A stretch of DNA of 41,404 nucleotides from Fibrobacter sp. (GCA_017642335.1 JAGCPF010000018.1:1-41404); one strand, 5' to 3'. Positions 11,953 to 20,491 are shown, numbered from the stretch's first letter. The notes: generated by a model from the sequence alone, not told the origin. Program-made: numbers and translations.

Positions 11953-14709
11953 ATGATTTTCTTGATACTGGCCATTGTGTCTGTGACTAGAGCACAGCTT
12001 TTGGAAGTGTCTGATAGTTTCATGGCGGAAAACAAGGTCCGCAAGGTTATGGTGGATGGTACCGAGAATATGGACGAACGCTCCGTATTGGGCCGTGTCA
12101 ATATCCGTGATGGACAGACATACTCCCCTACGGCGCTTTCCGAGAAGATTCAGGCATCTGTGCTCAGCCTTTACAATTCGGGTCTTTTTGACGATGTGAC
12201 TGCCTGGATCGACTATGTGGACGATGGCACGGATGTAGACGTCATCTTCAAGATTAAGGAACTCCCTGCCCTTGATACGGCTTACTTTGATGGATGCGAT
12301 GAAATTTCCGAAGAAGATTTGCGTCTGAAACTGCGAATCATTCCTGGCCAGGTGTATAGCAAGAGCCAGTTGGAACGCGACCGTCAGGCCCTGTTGGAGT
12401 ATTTCCATTCCGAGGGTTATTTGCTGGCCGAGGTCGGCTACCGCGAGACCCCGAAGGGCGACAACAAGAACGAGGTTACCTTTATCGTGCGCGAAGGCGG
12501 CAAGGTGCGCGTGACCCAGTTCGACATCAGGGGCAACGACAACGTGCCTGCCGAGGACATCAAGGAACACATGCTTACGAAGCAGGACCAGTGGTGGGGC
12601 GGCGGCGAATTTAAGCAGAACGTTTTCGAAGCGGACCGCGATACGGTGTTGAACGCCATCCGCCACTTTGGTTACCTGGATGCGGAATTGACCGACTACC
12701 GTGCCGAGTACCTCCCGGATTCGAGCTGCCTGTTCTATCTGGGACGTATGGTCCCTGTCGGCGACCGCCTGGTTACCTTGTATGACCAGTTGAATGCGGC
12801 CTTGGCCGACCAGACCTCCCCGCTTTACAAGATGGCGGGTAAACCGACCATGCAGGTCACGCATTACTACCGCCAGTTCCACAAGAGCACGGAACCTTGG
12901 GTAAGCCGTCAGGTAAAGCAAATCAAGGACGAAGAAGAAGCCCACAAGGCTCTCAACGACATTATCCGTTACGAGACTTCCCGTAAGGAATGGCTCAAGA
13001 TCACGAAGGGCCTCAAGTGGAACAACCCGAAGATTGATTCTCTCCTCGCTATCAAGAAACGTAGCGTTTACGAGGAAAAGCTTCTTGTCCGTTACCAGAT
13101 GGAAGACATGTTCTCTGCTTTGAACAAGTATGACAACATCAAGACATCCAGTGCAATCATCATTCATATCAGCATGATTGAAGGTCGCCGCTACTACATG
13201 GGTTCGCTGCACTTTACCGGTAACGAGGTCTTGAACGACAACATTCTGAACTACGCTTACCGCCTGGATAGCGGTGCGGTGTTCGACCAGTATGTGTACG
13301 ACGCTTCCAAGAAGGCGCTGCTTGATGCCTACCGCGAAGACGGTTATCTGTTCGCCCAGTATACCGAGGAACGTACATTCGAAAACGACTCGACGGTTAA
13401 CCTGACCTACCATATGGTGGAAGGCCTCCCGGCCTCGATCCACAAGGTCCATATCCACGGCAACACGAAGACTAACGAGAAGGTTATTCGTCGCGAAGTC
13501 CGCCTGTATCCGGGTGACACCTATCGCCAGTCTTCCCTCGAACGTAGCTTCCGTGAAATTATGCAGCTGAACTACTTCGACATGGTCACCCCGGATATCA
13601 AGGTGGTGGGTGAGCAGGAAGTCGACCTCGACTTTATGGTGCAGGAAAAGGAAGCCGGCACCGGCCAGTTCAGTCTGGGTGTGTCTTATAGCGAAAGCGA
13701 CGGACTTGTGGGTACGGCAAGTATCTCTATCCCGAACTGTTGTATGGGTAATGGTCAGTCCGCCTCGCTGAACCTCGAATACGGCATGGACAAGAAGAGT
13801 GCCGCTATCAACTTCCAGGAACCGTGGTTCATGGATAAGCCGATTACCGTGGGTGCCGGTCTTAGTTATTCCTGGTGGGATATGAGCGATTATAACGACC
13901 CGAACATTACTCGCTACGGCGGTAACGTGTATGTGGGTAAGCGTCTCAAGTGGCCGGATGACTATTTCTACGGACAAATTGGTTACAGCTGGCTCATGAA
14001 CAAGCAGGGCCCGAATATCGACGGCAGCTATGTTGTCTATACTGGTGTGGAATCCGCACTGAACTTCCGCTTGGTTCGTGACGATAAGAACCTGCCGCAG
14101 TTCCCGACGGACGGCTCGCGCTATGTGCTGGATATCCAGTGGGCCGACGACCTGCTGTTTAGCGATTTCAACTTCGTGAAAACGGAACTCACGGTTAAGT
14201 GGTGGTTCCCGCTGTTCCGCGACAGGCTCGCGATTGCGCTCACGAACGAGTATGGTGTTATCTTCGGTGATCAGCTGCAGTACCGCACCCTTTATACCAT
14301 GGGTGGCGTGCTCGGCTACGAAGGCATGATGCGCGGGTACAGCTCGGGTTCCATTGGCTACCGTCGTTTGGGCCGCAGCTACCAGTACGTCGGTGCTGAA
14401 TTGCAGCTAGGCCTCGTGCCGCAGACGTTCTACCTGCTTCCGTTCTTCTTCGATGCGGGTAACGTATTCGGTGAACGTTACGACCCGAACACCAAGGTTC
14501 CCAAGCCTAAGCGCAATCCGCTCGAGGAATGGGATCCGACCAGCCTGAAGAAGGATATCGGTTTCGGTTTCCGTGTGGTCGTGCCGATGCTCGGTATTAT
14601 TGGATTTGACTTTGCATGGCCTCTGGATGTGGGTGAAACCTACAATGGCTTGCAACGGACTAACGTGGGCGACATGGAGTTCAACTTCGTGATTGGCCAG
14701 GGATTCTAA
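11953..14709 (+). CDS. bamA: Outer-membrane assembly protein BamA (Omp85)
   Basis: Central subunit of the outer-membrane beta-barrel assembly machine. The 918-residue form has a short signal peptide (MIFLILAIVSVTRAQ), five POTRA domains (about 29-100, 105-180, 184-410, 412-488, 492-570) and a C-terminal 16-strand barrel ending in Phe (FNFVIGQGF). Loop 6 shows MRGY, the family's (V/I)RGF motif, near residue 793, and FFFDAGNVFG lies in a late strand. POTRA3 carries an extra segment of about 135 residues (about 265-400, SPLYKMAGKPTMQVTHYYRQ to EDMFSALNKYDN) that standard BamA lacks. The start is uncertain: ATG 11953 has no Shine-Dalgarno and its signal peptide lacks a basic n-region. skp follows 9 bp downstream. 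Confidence 0.93.
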   Translation: MIFLILAIVSVTRAQLLEVSDSFMAENKVRKVMVDGTENMDERSVLGRVNIRDGQTYSPTALSEKIQASVLSLYNSGLFDDVTAWIDYVDDGTDVDVIFKIKELPALDTAYFDGCDEISEEDLRLKLRIIPGQVYSKSQLERDRQALLEYFHSEGYLLAEVGYRETPKGDNKNEVTFIVREGGKVRVTQFDIRGNDNVPAEDIKEHMLTKQDQWWGGGEFKQNVFEADRDTVLNAIRHFGYLDAELTDYRAEYLPDSSCLFYLGRMVPVGDRLVTLYDQLNAALADQTSPLYKMAGKPTMQVTHYYRQFHKSTEPWVSRQVKQIKDEEEAHKALNDIIRYETSRKEWLKITKGLKWNNPKIDSLLAIKKRSVYEEKLLVRYQMEDMFSALNKYDNIKTSSAIIIHISMIEGRRYYMGSLHFTGNEVLNDNILNYAYRLDSGAVFDQYVYDASKKALLDAYREDGYLFAQYTEERTFENDSTVNLTYHMVEGLPASIHKVHIHGNTKTNEKVIRREVRLYPGDTYRQSSLERSFREIMQLNYFDMVTPDIKVVGEQEVDLDFMVQEKEAGTGQFSLGVSYSESDGLVGTASISIPNCCMGNGQSASLNLEYGMDKKSAAINFQEPWFMDKPITVGAGLSYSWWDMSDYNDPNITRYGGNVYVGKRLKWPDDYFYGQIGYSWLMNKQGPNIDGSYVVYTGVESALNFRLVRDDKNLPQFPTDGSRYVLDIQWADDLLFSDFNFVKTELTVKWWFPLFRDRLAIALTNEYGVIFGDQLQYRTLYTMGGVLGYEGMMRGYSSGSIGYRRLGRSYQYVGAELQLGLVPQTFYLLPFFFDAGNVFGERYDPNTKVPKPKRNPLEEWDPTSLKKDIGFGFRVVVPMLGIIGFDFAWPLDVGETYNGLQRTNVGDMEFNFVIGQGF

Positions 14710-14718
14710 AGGAGACGT

Positions 14719-15237
14719 ATGATGATTCGTCGCTTAATTCTTCTTTTGGTGTTTGCTTTTGCTACGGCGAGTATGGCCGATGACGGTCTCCGCGTGGCGC
14801 ATGTCGATTCCAAGCTTATCTTCGATGGCTACAAGGGCACGAAGAAGGCTCAGGAAGAGTATGACCGTCAGGTGGCTAAGTGGGAACAGCAGGCCAACTT
14901 GCTGCAGAAGGAACTGGCTGCCATCAAGGAAAAGATTGACAAGCAGCTCCTGATGCTTTCGGACGAAAAGCGTCGCGAACTTGAGGCCGACTACAAGAAA
15001 AAGGACACGGAACTCAAGAACTTCATCGACCGCGTTTATGGTCGTAACGGCGAACTGATTTCCGAGAACGAGAAGATTAGCGGCCCCATCATCCAGCTGA
15101 TCCGCAAGGCGGTGAACGAGATTGCCCTGCAGGAAGGCTACGACATGGTCGTGGACCGCGCAACAGGTTCCGTGTTGTTCTGGAAAAAAGAAAACGACCT
15201 GACGCAGAAGGTGTTGGATTACCTGAACAACCGCTAG
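14719..15237 (+). CDS. skp: Periplasmic chaperone Skp/OmpH
   Basis: Holds unfolded outer-membrane proteins in the periplasm on their way to BamA. A 172-residue protein with signal peptide MMIRRLILLLVFAFATASMA, then VAHVDSKLIFDGYKGTKKAQ, a long charged coiled coil (about residues 45-110) and the conserved C-terminal GYDMVVDRATGSVLFW strand. It starts 9 bp after bamA with GGAG (14711-14714); the second ATG at 14722 has better spacing (7 nt) than the first. The bamA-skp order is the usual one. A strong terminator follows. Confidence 0.93.
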   Translation: MMIRRLILLLVFAFATASMADDGLRVAHVDSKLIFDGYKGTKKAQEEYDRQVAKWEQQANLLQKELAAIKEKIDKQLLMLSDEKRRELEADYKKKDTELKNFIDRVYGRNGELISENEKISGPIIQLIRKAVNEIALQEGYDMVVDRATGSVLFWKKENDLTQKVLDYLNNR

Positions 15238-15260
15238 TTCTCCGGTTGCATGAGTTTATT

Positions 15261-15291
15261 AAAATAGGCCGCCCGACGGGTGGCCTATTTT
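15261..15291 (+). terminator. Terminator of bamA-skp
   Basis: A 14-bp stem (AAAATAGGCCGCCC with GGGTGGCCTATTTT, one G-T pair) around a GAC loop, ending in T4. It also faces the 3' end of the minus-strand gene at 15317. Confidence 0.9.
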
Positions 15292-15316
15292 GTGTGTAAA
15301 TCTTGAGAAATGGCGC

Positions 15317-16252
15317 TTACTTGATGCGTGTCCTGGCGTATTCGTACAGTCCGAGCGACAGGGCGACGGAGGCGTTGTAGGAGTGCGCTTCGGGCTTCAT
15401 CGGAATGCGGAGGATGTCGTTGCACTGCTTCCGTATGAACGGTGGCAGGCCGACATCTTCGCCGCCAACGGCGAGCACAACCTGGTCGGCGAATTCGTAC
15501 CCGGCGAGGCTTGTCTCGGTATCGGCGTCAAGGCCCAGAATCTGGTAGCCCGCGAGTTTGAGCTCGCCGATGGCGGCTTCCAGGTTGTTCGGACGGCAGA
15601 TGCGCATCTTGTCTAGCGCTCCCGCGCTGGTCCGCGCAACACTTGGGGTGATGCCGCACATGCCCTTTGCCGGCATGAGCAGAATATCCACGCCCAGGGC
15701 CAGAGAACTGCGGATACAAGCCCCAAGGTTCCGCGGATCCTCGATGTTTGTCGCGACGGCGATGAGTTTCTTTTCGCCTTTTTCTTTGGCTTTGAAAAAC
15801 TCTTCGCGGACGTCTTCCCATTGCAGGAGCGATTTCTCGTTTGTCAGGGCGACAACACCCTGGTTCGGTCTTGCATAGCTGTCGAGAATCTTGGAGTCAA
15901 CCTGCTGTACGTGGACGTGTGCGCGCTTGGCGAGCTTTTGCAGGTTGTACAGCTTGGGATTGCCGGACTGGTGCATGAACAGCACGCGGTGGACTCGCAT
16001 GGGGTCCTTGTTGAGCAGTTCTTCCACTTCCTTGATTCCGCCGACGGCGACCTGCGGAGCCGCATCGGCATCGCCGATGGCGGCCACGACGTTGTCTGGC
16101 CGCGCGGCGGGTGTGCTTTCTCGGTCCTGGAATCCTCTGCTGCTGAACCGGTTTTCGTTGAACCTGGGTCGGTCATTGCGACCGAAGCGGCGCATGCGAT
16201 CGTTGTTTGGTCTGCGTTGATCGCGACGGTTGTCGTCTTCGTTGAAACTCAT
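15317..16252 (-). CDS. SpoU/TrmH-family 2'-O-ribose RNA methyltransferase
   Basis: Methylates the 2'-hydroxyl of a ribose in rRNA or tRNA with SAM; the target cannot be read from sequence, though the two-domain layout is RlmB-like. 311 residues: a disordered Arg/Asn/Asp-rich N-terminus (NDRMRRFGRNDRPRFNENRF), a substrate-binding domain (about 60-140), and the trefoil-knot SPOUT domain with motif 1 NIEDPRNLGACIRSS, motif 2 VLAVGGEDVGLP and motif 3 IPMKPEAHSYNASVALSLGL. In motif 3 Tyr replaces the usual Leu of SLN. The ATG at 16252 with GGAG is preferred over an upstream GTG at 16291 that would overlap the preceding gene. Last gene of a probable rnd-5FCL-SpoU operon. Confidence 0.92.
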   Translation of the reverse strand: MSFNEDDNRRDQRRPNNDRMRRFGRNDRPRFNENRFSSRGFQDRESTPAARPDNVVAAIGDADAAPQVAVGGIKEVEELLNKDPMRVHRVLFMHQSGNPKLYNLQKLAKRAHVHVQQVDSKILDSYARPNQGVVALTNEKSLLQWEDVREEFFKAKEKGEKKLIAVATNIEDPRNLGACIRSSLALGVDILLMPAKGMCGITPSVARTSAGALDKMRICRPNNLEAAIGELKLAGYQILGLDADTETSLAGYEFADQVVLAVGGEDVGLPPFIRKQCNDILRIPMKPEAHSYNASVALSLGLYEYARTRIK

Positions 16253-16272
16253 GTAGGTCTCCGTTTTGTTTA

Positions 16273-16857
16273 TCAGTATTTCTCTCTGCACGCGATGACG
16301 ACGTTCATCTGGACGTCGGTGTCCTTCTGCTCGAGAGGTTCTTTCGAAATCTGTGCGGGCGTTGCGATGCCTGCCTTGTAGGAATGCGGGTGCTTGGCAA
16401 GGAACCTGTCGTAGTAGCCTTTGCCGTGCCCGATGCGATTTCCGTTAAAATTGAACTTTGTGCCGGGAACGAGGAATATCGTGATTTCGCCGTCAAATCT
16501 TTCGAGACCGTCCTTCGGTTCCATGATACCGAATTTCCCGGGGACGAGATCCTTGCGCAGGCTGCTGACCTTGTAAAAGTTCATGATGCCATCGCCTTCG
16601 CAGCGCGGAAGCAACAGTCGGCCTTCGCGGGCGAGTTCCTCGATGATGGGCATGATGTTCGGTTCACCCTTCATCGGGTAGAAAGCGGCGACGTTCCTCG
16701 CGTCGTGGTATCCCGGAATGTCGTGGATTTCTTGCCAGGGTTCGCCGATGATATCGTCACCCTTCTTGTCGCGGCGTTTTTTCAGAATAAGTTCGATGAT
16801 AGGACTGCTGCCGAACACGAATATCGCGAGGAACAGTACGAGAATCGAGGTGCCCAT
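16273..16857 (-). CDS. 5-formyltetrahydrofolate cyclo-ligase homologue with N-terminal membrane segment
   Basis: Family reaction: ATP-dependent conversion of 5-formyl-THF to 5,10-methenyl-THF. The 194-residue protein has the family's middle and end: NVAAFYPMKGEPNIMPII (55-72), LLLPRC (81-86), FGIMEPK, and the signature VPGTKFNFNGNRIGHGKGYY (130-149) followed by DRFL. The first 50 residues are not the usual basic helix but a hydrophobic stretch (ILVLFLAIFVFGSSPIIELI, 5-24) followed by KKRRDKK, a membrane anchor with cytoplasmic catalytic domain. The normal N-terminal ATP-contacting Lys/Arg are therefore missing. The ATG is backed by AGGAG at 6-nt spacing and starts 2 bp after the rnd stop, so the extension is translated. 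Confidence 0.85.
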   Translation of the reverse strand: MGTSILVLFLAIFVFGSSPIIELILKKRRDKKGDDIIGEPWQEIHDIPGYHDARNVAAFYPMKGEPNIMPIIEELAREGRLLLPRCEGDGIMNFYKVSSLRKDLVPGKFGIMEPKDGLERFDGEITIFLVPGTKFNFNGNRIGHGKGYYDRFLAKHPHSYKAGIATPAQISKEPLEQKDTDVQMNVVIACREKY

Positions 16858-16859
16858 GT

Positions 16860-18017
16860 CTAGCTCCTGGTATTGCGGGGTGCCGTCGGAAGCTTTTCCT
16901 GTAAAATCTGGTTCCAGATTTTACGTTGCCACAGCATGAGGTGGGCTTCGTCGTAGCGGTCTGTCCAGGGCATGGTTCCTGGCGCGGCAAGCCAGATGAG
17001 CTGGGACTTGTTCGCAATCATCGATGGGTCGATGTTGAGAATTCCTGCCTTTTCATCGCGCCACATCTTGAGCGAAAGGAGCAGGTCCGCATTCGGCACC
17101 ACCGGCGGGGGTGGGGCCTTGGGAAGTTTGGCCGGCCAGTCGCTTTCGGGTGTATCGCAAGCTTTTTTGAGCATGTCTATGAAGGAATCGTAGCGGTCGC
17201 CCTTGAAGTTCCTGGGCAGTTTGGGCAGGCGGTTTTCGTCGACGGTCGGGAATGTCGCTTGCACGTGCCGTACGATGGCCAGCATGAGTTCGGCTGGCAT
17301 GACCTTGTATGGCGGGCGGTCCATTTCTTCGGCTTCCTTTTCGCGCCATTCCCACACGTGCTTGAGTATGTTCAGGGCGCAGGGATTGTAGATGCTGGAA
17401 CCGGTGATGCGCCAGGGATCTTTTTTCGGCGGTGCCGGGTGCCTGGAATGTTCGATCAGCGCGTTGCATTGCTCGGTAAGCCAAGCCATTCGGTTCGCGG
17501 CCTGAAGTTTTTCGACCAGAATGGCGCAAAGTTCGTGGAGGTAGAACGTGTCGTGGATGGCGTATTCGCACATTTCGAGCGGGAGCGGACGCGTGGTCCA
17601 GTCGGCGCGCTGGTTCTCTTTCTTGAGTTCGTCTCCGAAATATTCACGTACGAGATCGGCTAGGCCGAGGCGCGGTTCGCCGAGCAGCTTTGCCGCAAGC
17701 ATGGTGTCGAAGATGTTCTTGGGGCTGAATTGGTAGGTCTGCCACAGGAGGCGCAGGTCATAGTCCGCACCATGGAAAATGAGCGTCTGCATGGCGCGTG
17801 CCTTGAAAAGGGGCGCAAGATCCAGGCCGCAAAGCGGGTCCACGATGTAGTGGTGGTCACCGATAGTGATTTGGATGAGGCAAAGACGCGCCGTGTAGTG
17901 ATACATGGAATCTGCTTCAGTGTCTACAGCGGCCATCTCATATAGGTCGAGGTCTTGGAGAAGCCGTGCAAGGGATTCTTCGTTGTCGACCAAGATGTAT
18001 TTCTCGTTTTGCAACAT
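16860..18017 (-). CDS. rnd: Ribonuclease D
   Basis: A 3'-to-5' exoribonuclease that trims tRNA and other structured RNA. 385 residues. The DEDDy exonuclease domain shows all motifs: AVDTEADS (Exo I, Asp and Glu), FHGADYDLRLL (Exo II, Asp) and YAIHDTFYL (Exo III, Tyr and Asp with 3-residue spacing). HRDC-like helical domains follow (about 210-385; KDPWRITGSS, LNILKHVWEWREKEAE, LMLAIVRHVQ). There is no Shine-Dalgarno; TACATTTC ends 7 nt before the ATG, predicting a leaderless mRNA. First gene of the operon continuing into the 5-FCL and SpoU genes (2-bp and 20-bp gaps). Confidence 0.93.
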   Translation of the reverse strand: MLQNEKYILVDNEESLARLLQDLDLYEMAAVDTEADSMYHYTARLCLIQITIGDHHYIVDPLCGLDLAPLFKARAMQTLIFHGADYDLRLLWQTYQFSPKNIFDTMLAAKLLGEPRLGLADLVREYFGDELKKENQRADWTTRPLPLEMCEYAIHDTFYLHELCAILVEKLQAANRMAWLTEQCNALIEHSRHPAPPKKDPWRITGSSIYNPCALNILKHVWEWREKEAEEMDRPPYKVMPAELMLAIVRHVQATFPTVDENRLPKLPRNFKGDRYDSFIDMLKKACDTPESDWPAKLPKAPPPPVVPNADLLLSLKMWRDEKAGILNIDPSMIANKSQLIWLAAPGTMPWTDRYDEAHLMLWQRKIWNQILQEKLPTAPRNTRS

Positions 18018-18024
18018 TATTTGT

Positions 18025-18032
18025 GAAATGTA
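18025..18032 (-). promoter_or_regulatory. -10 box of rnd (leaderless)
   Basis: TACATTTC on the minus strand; predicted start near 18020, 3 nt before the ATG at 18017. Confidence 0.5.
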
Positions 18033-18130
18033 ACTAAATTACGAAAAAAAAGAAAAAAATCCGGTAAAAAAACGTCGCTCGGCAATATGCCGTGAACATC
18101 GGAACGCTGGACAAAAAATGATGCGCTTGG

Positions 18131-18910
18131 CTAACCTTTGATGACTCTGTAGAATTCCATGAATTGTGACGGGGAAAGTTCTTCGGCTCGGACGGTGGTG
18201 GGGTAGTCCAAGAGTTCAATGGCCTCCTGGATTTTTTTCTTGTCGTAGGCGCGGCCGAAGGAATTTGCAAGGGTCTTGCGTTTTTGCGTGAACGCGGCGC
18301 GGACGAAGTCGAAGAAACCCTCGGGGGCGTCGAGCGGGTTTGCCTTGGGCGTGAGGAGCATCGTGGCGCTGTCGACGTTGGGGCGCGGCGTAAAGTGCTC
18401 CGGCCCGATTTTCCTTAGAATTTGCGTGTCGGCGTAGGCAGAAACGAGGACGGAGAGACTGCCGTAATTGCTGCTGCAGGGTGCTGCGCAGATGCGCTCT
18501 GCGACTTCGAGCTGGACCATGCCCATGAACCCCTTCGTGAGGTGCAGGCGAGGCATGAGTCCGGCGATGATGGCCGTGGACACGTTATAGGGGAGATTCC
18601 CGGTAACCCAGGGCTTTTCATGCGTGTCGAGGAAGGCCTGCAGGTCAAACTTCAGGAAGTCGATGTTTTCTATGTGGAAGTTGCTGCGGCCCTGGAATTT
18701 TTGGAGCAAAAATTCAACGCACTGCTCGTCGATTTCGACGGCAGTGAGTTCCACGGCGCGGTCCAGCAGGTGCTCCGTGAGCGCGCCGTGGCCAGGGCCG
18801 ATTTCCAGTACGGCCTCGTTGGCCTTTGCAGGCAGGTCCCCCGCAATCATCTGCGCTGTCGGGGTGTCCAAAAAGTTCTGTCCAAATTTGCGGCGGCGGG
18901 CTCTATCCAT
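18131..18910 (-). CDS. rsmA: 16S rRNA (adenine1518-N6/adenine1519-N6)-dimethyltransferase
   Basis: Dimethylates two adjacent adenines near the 3' end of 16S rRNA during 30S assembly. 259 residues, normal for KsgA/RsmA. The start MDRARRRKFGQNFL is the family's RKxFGQNFL signature; SAM motif I is VLEIGPGHGALTEHLL, followed by AVEIDEQ (acidic ribose contact), the catalytic NLPYNVSTAII (motif IV) and FTPRPNVDSATM. The C-terminal helical domain has FTQKRKTLANSFG. The ATG at 18910 is chosen from the family start; a longer frame to 18949 would overlap the trpS ATG. Divergent from trpS with only 37 bp between start codons and no ribosome site on either side. Confidence 0.96.
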   Translation of the reverse strand: MDRARRRKFGQNFLDTPTAQMIAGDLPAKANEAVLEIGPGHGALTEHLLDRAVELTAVEIDEQCVEFLLQKFQGRSNFHIENIDFLKFDLQAFLDTHEKPWVTGNLPYNVSTAIIAGLMPRLHLTKGFMGMVQLEVAERICAAPCSSNYGSLSVLVSAYADTQILRKIGPEHFTPRPNVDSATMLLTPKANPLDAPEGFFDFVRAAFTQKRKTLANSFGRAYDKKKIQEAIELLDYPTTVRAEELSPSQFMEFYRVIKG

Positions 18911-18947
18911 GGAACGAGAAAATAGAAATTTTTCTAATTTTGCGCTC
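18911..18947. promoter_or_regulatory. Divergent leaderless promoter pair rsmA/trpS
   Basis: The 37-bp gap holds TATTTT (18924-18919, minus strand), predicting an rsmA start 2 nt before its ATG, and TAATTTTG (18935-18942, plus strand), predicting a trpS start 1 nt before its ATG. The core reads TAGAAATTTTTCTA, a near palindrome. Each -35 region would lie in or beside the other gene's start. Confidence 0.55.
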
Positions 18948-19943
18948 ATGAAAAAGATATCCCTTACGGGCATCAAGCCCACCGGCACACCTCACCTGGG
19001 TAACTACCTCGGTGCAATCCGCCCCGCTCTTGAACTTTCGAAGACCTACGACACGGTCTACTTTATCGCTGACTACCACGCTCTCACTACCGTGCAGAAC
19101 GGTGCCGAGATGCGCGCGAACATCTACAAGATTGCTGCCACCTGGCTTGCGCTCGGCCTGAACCCCGAAGAAGGCCTGTTCTACAAGCAGAGCGACATTC
19201 CCGAAATCTTCGAACTCAGCTGGGCTTTGAGCTGCTTTACGCCGAAGGGATTCATGAACCGCGCCCACGCCTACAAGGACAAGGTGGCGAAGAACGAAGC
19301 CGCCGGCGAAGACCCGGATGCGAACGTGAACATGGGCCTCTACTGCTACCCGTGCCTGATGGACGCCGACATCCTGATGTTCAGCGCCGACATCGTTCCG
19401 GTCGGTAAGGACCAGAAGCAGCACGTGGAATTTGCACGCGACATCGCCATCAAGTTCAACAAGCATTTCGGCGAAGACGTCTTCACGATTCCGGAACCGG
19501 TGTTCCAGGAAACGACGGGTATCATCCCCGGTCTCGATGGCCGCAAGATGAGCAAGTCCTACGACAACGTCATCGACATCTTCCTCGAGAGCAAGGCACT
19601 CAAGAAGAAAATCGGCAAGATTGTCACGAACTCCCAGGGCATCGAAGAACCGAAGGATCCCGATACCTGCAACGTGTTCAAGCTGTACAAGCTTTTTGCG
19701 ACTCCGGAACAGACCGAAGCGCTTGCTGCACGCTACCGCGCCGGCGGCATGGGCTGGGGCCACGCCAAGCAGGAACTCCAGAGCGTTCTCGAAGAACACC
19801 TGGGTGCTGCCCGCGAAAAATACTTCTACCTGCTCGACCACACCGAGGAAATCGACAAGATTCTCGCGTACGGCAAGGAGAAGGCCCGCGTCAAGTCCAA
19901 GGCCATGATGGAAAAGGTGCGCTCCCTGCTCGGAACGTACTAG
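18948..19943 (+). CDS. trpS: Tryptophan--tRNA ligase
   Basis: Charges tRNA-Trp. 331 residues, normal for bacterial TrpRS. Class I motifs: PTGTPHLGNYLGA (HIGH equivalent, HLGN at 16-19) and GRKMSKSYDN (KMSKS at 200-204). SADIVPVGKDQKQHVEFARD is the family's adenylate/tRNA-binding helix, and the C-terminal HAKQELQSVLEEHLGAAREK is the expected helix pair. Translation must begin at the ATG at 18948 since homologues start just before ISLTGIKPTG. There is no Shine-Dalgarno; the -10 box ends 5 nt upstream. Confidence 0.97.
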   Translation: MKKISLTGIKPTGTPHLGNYLGAIRPALELSKTYDTVYFIADYHALTTVQNGAEMRANIYKIAATWLALGLNPEEGLFYKQSDIPEIFELSWALSCFTPKGFMNRAHAYKDKVAKNEAAGEDPDANVNMGLYCYPCLMDADILMFSADIVPVGKDQKQHVEFARDIAIKFNKHFGEDVFTIPEPVFQETTGIIPGLDGRKMSKSYDNVIDIFLESKALKKKIGKIVTNSQGIEEPKDPDTCNVFKLYKLFATPEQTEALAARYRAGGMGWGHAKQELQSVLEEHLGAAREKYFYLLDHTEEIDKILAYGKEKARVKSKAMMEKVRSLLGTY

Positions 19944-19948
19944 CCGTC

Positions 19949-19966
19949 GAGCCCCGCTAGGGGTTC
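19949..19966. terminator. Weak hairpin between trpS and the convergent gene
   Basis: GAGCCCC-GCTA-GGGGTTC (7 bp with one G-T pair) lies 5 nt after the trpS stop. No T-run follows, so termination by this hairpin is doubtful. Confidence 0.35.
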
Positions 19967-19969
19967 TGC

Positions 19970-20491
19970 CTAGATTTCAAACATGTAACCCGCTCTCCAC
20001 AGGAGGGTGGGTTTTGTGTGGTCCATGAAGTAGTAAAGCGGATAGGAAATCTGCGTGTAGATTCCGTATAAATGAACCCAGACTTCGGCTGATAGATCGA
20101 GCGTTTCTTCGAAGTTGTAGGGTAGCGCGTACATGGCACCGTTTGCTTTGTTCAAAGCTTGATGCATGCCGTTGGGGGCTTCGGCATAAGCGTAACCGCC
20201 ACCGATGCCGACGTCGATGTTGAACGGAAGTTCCCTGAAGAAAGTCCAGGCGAGGCCGCCGCGGAGGGCGCACCAGAAGTCGTTTGTCCCGTTTTTCCAG
20301 CCCATGCCCTGAATGCGCATTATAGCGGCTTTGTAGCCCACGCCGATGGTGGCCGAAAGTGGGGTGGGTTCTCCGGCAGATATGCCAAACTGTATCCTTC
20401 CTTCTTTTGTCTGTTTTTCTTCAGAGTCAGATATTCCGGAAGCGAGGCAAAGGGAAGAGAAAAGCATGATGGCCGTAAAGAACTGTCGCAT
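19970..20491 (-). CDS. Exported protein, outer-membrane-barrel-like, 173 aa
   Basis: I do not recognise the family. The ATG at 20491 gives a signal peptide MRQFFTAIMLFSSLCLASG; an upstream in-frame TTG is unlikely. The mature part is rich in alternating aromatic/glycine strands (LSATIGVGYKAAIMRIQG, FWCALRGGLAWTFFRELP, IDVGIGGGYAYAE, VWVHLYGIYTQISYPLYYF) and ends LLWRAGYMFEI, like a small 8-strand outer-membrane barrel. There is no Shine-Dalgarno; TAGTTT lies so that the predicted start is the A of the ATG. It converges on trpS and diverges from the next barrel gene. Confidence 0.65.
   Translation of the reverse strand: MRQFFTAIMLFSSLCLASGISDSEEKQTKEGRIQFGISAGEPTPLSATIGVGYKAAIMRIQGMGWKNGTNDFWCALRGGLAWTFFRELPFNIDVGIGGGYAYAEAPNGMHQALNKANGAMYALPYNFEETLDLSAEVWVHLYGIYTQISYPLYYFMDHTKPTLLWRAGYMFEI

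Noticed and set aside
11947..13977. 676-residue open frame antisense to bamA
   Set aside because: Fully inside bamA, low-complexity His/Val/Arg translation, no signal peptide or ribosome site.
19949..19966. Strong terminator for trpS
   Set aside because: The hairpin is good but no T-run follows, so it is listed only as a weak hairpin.
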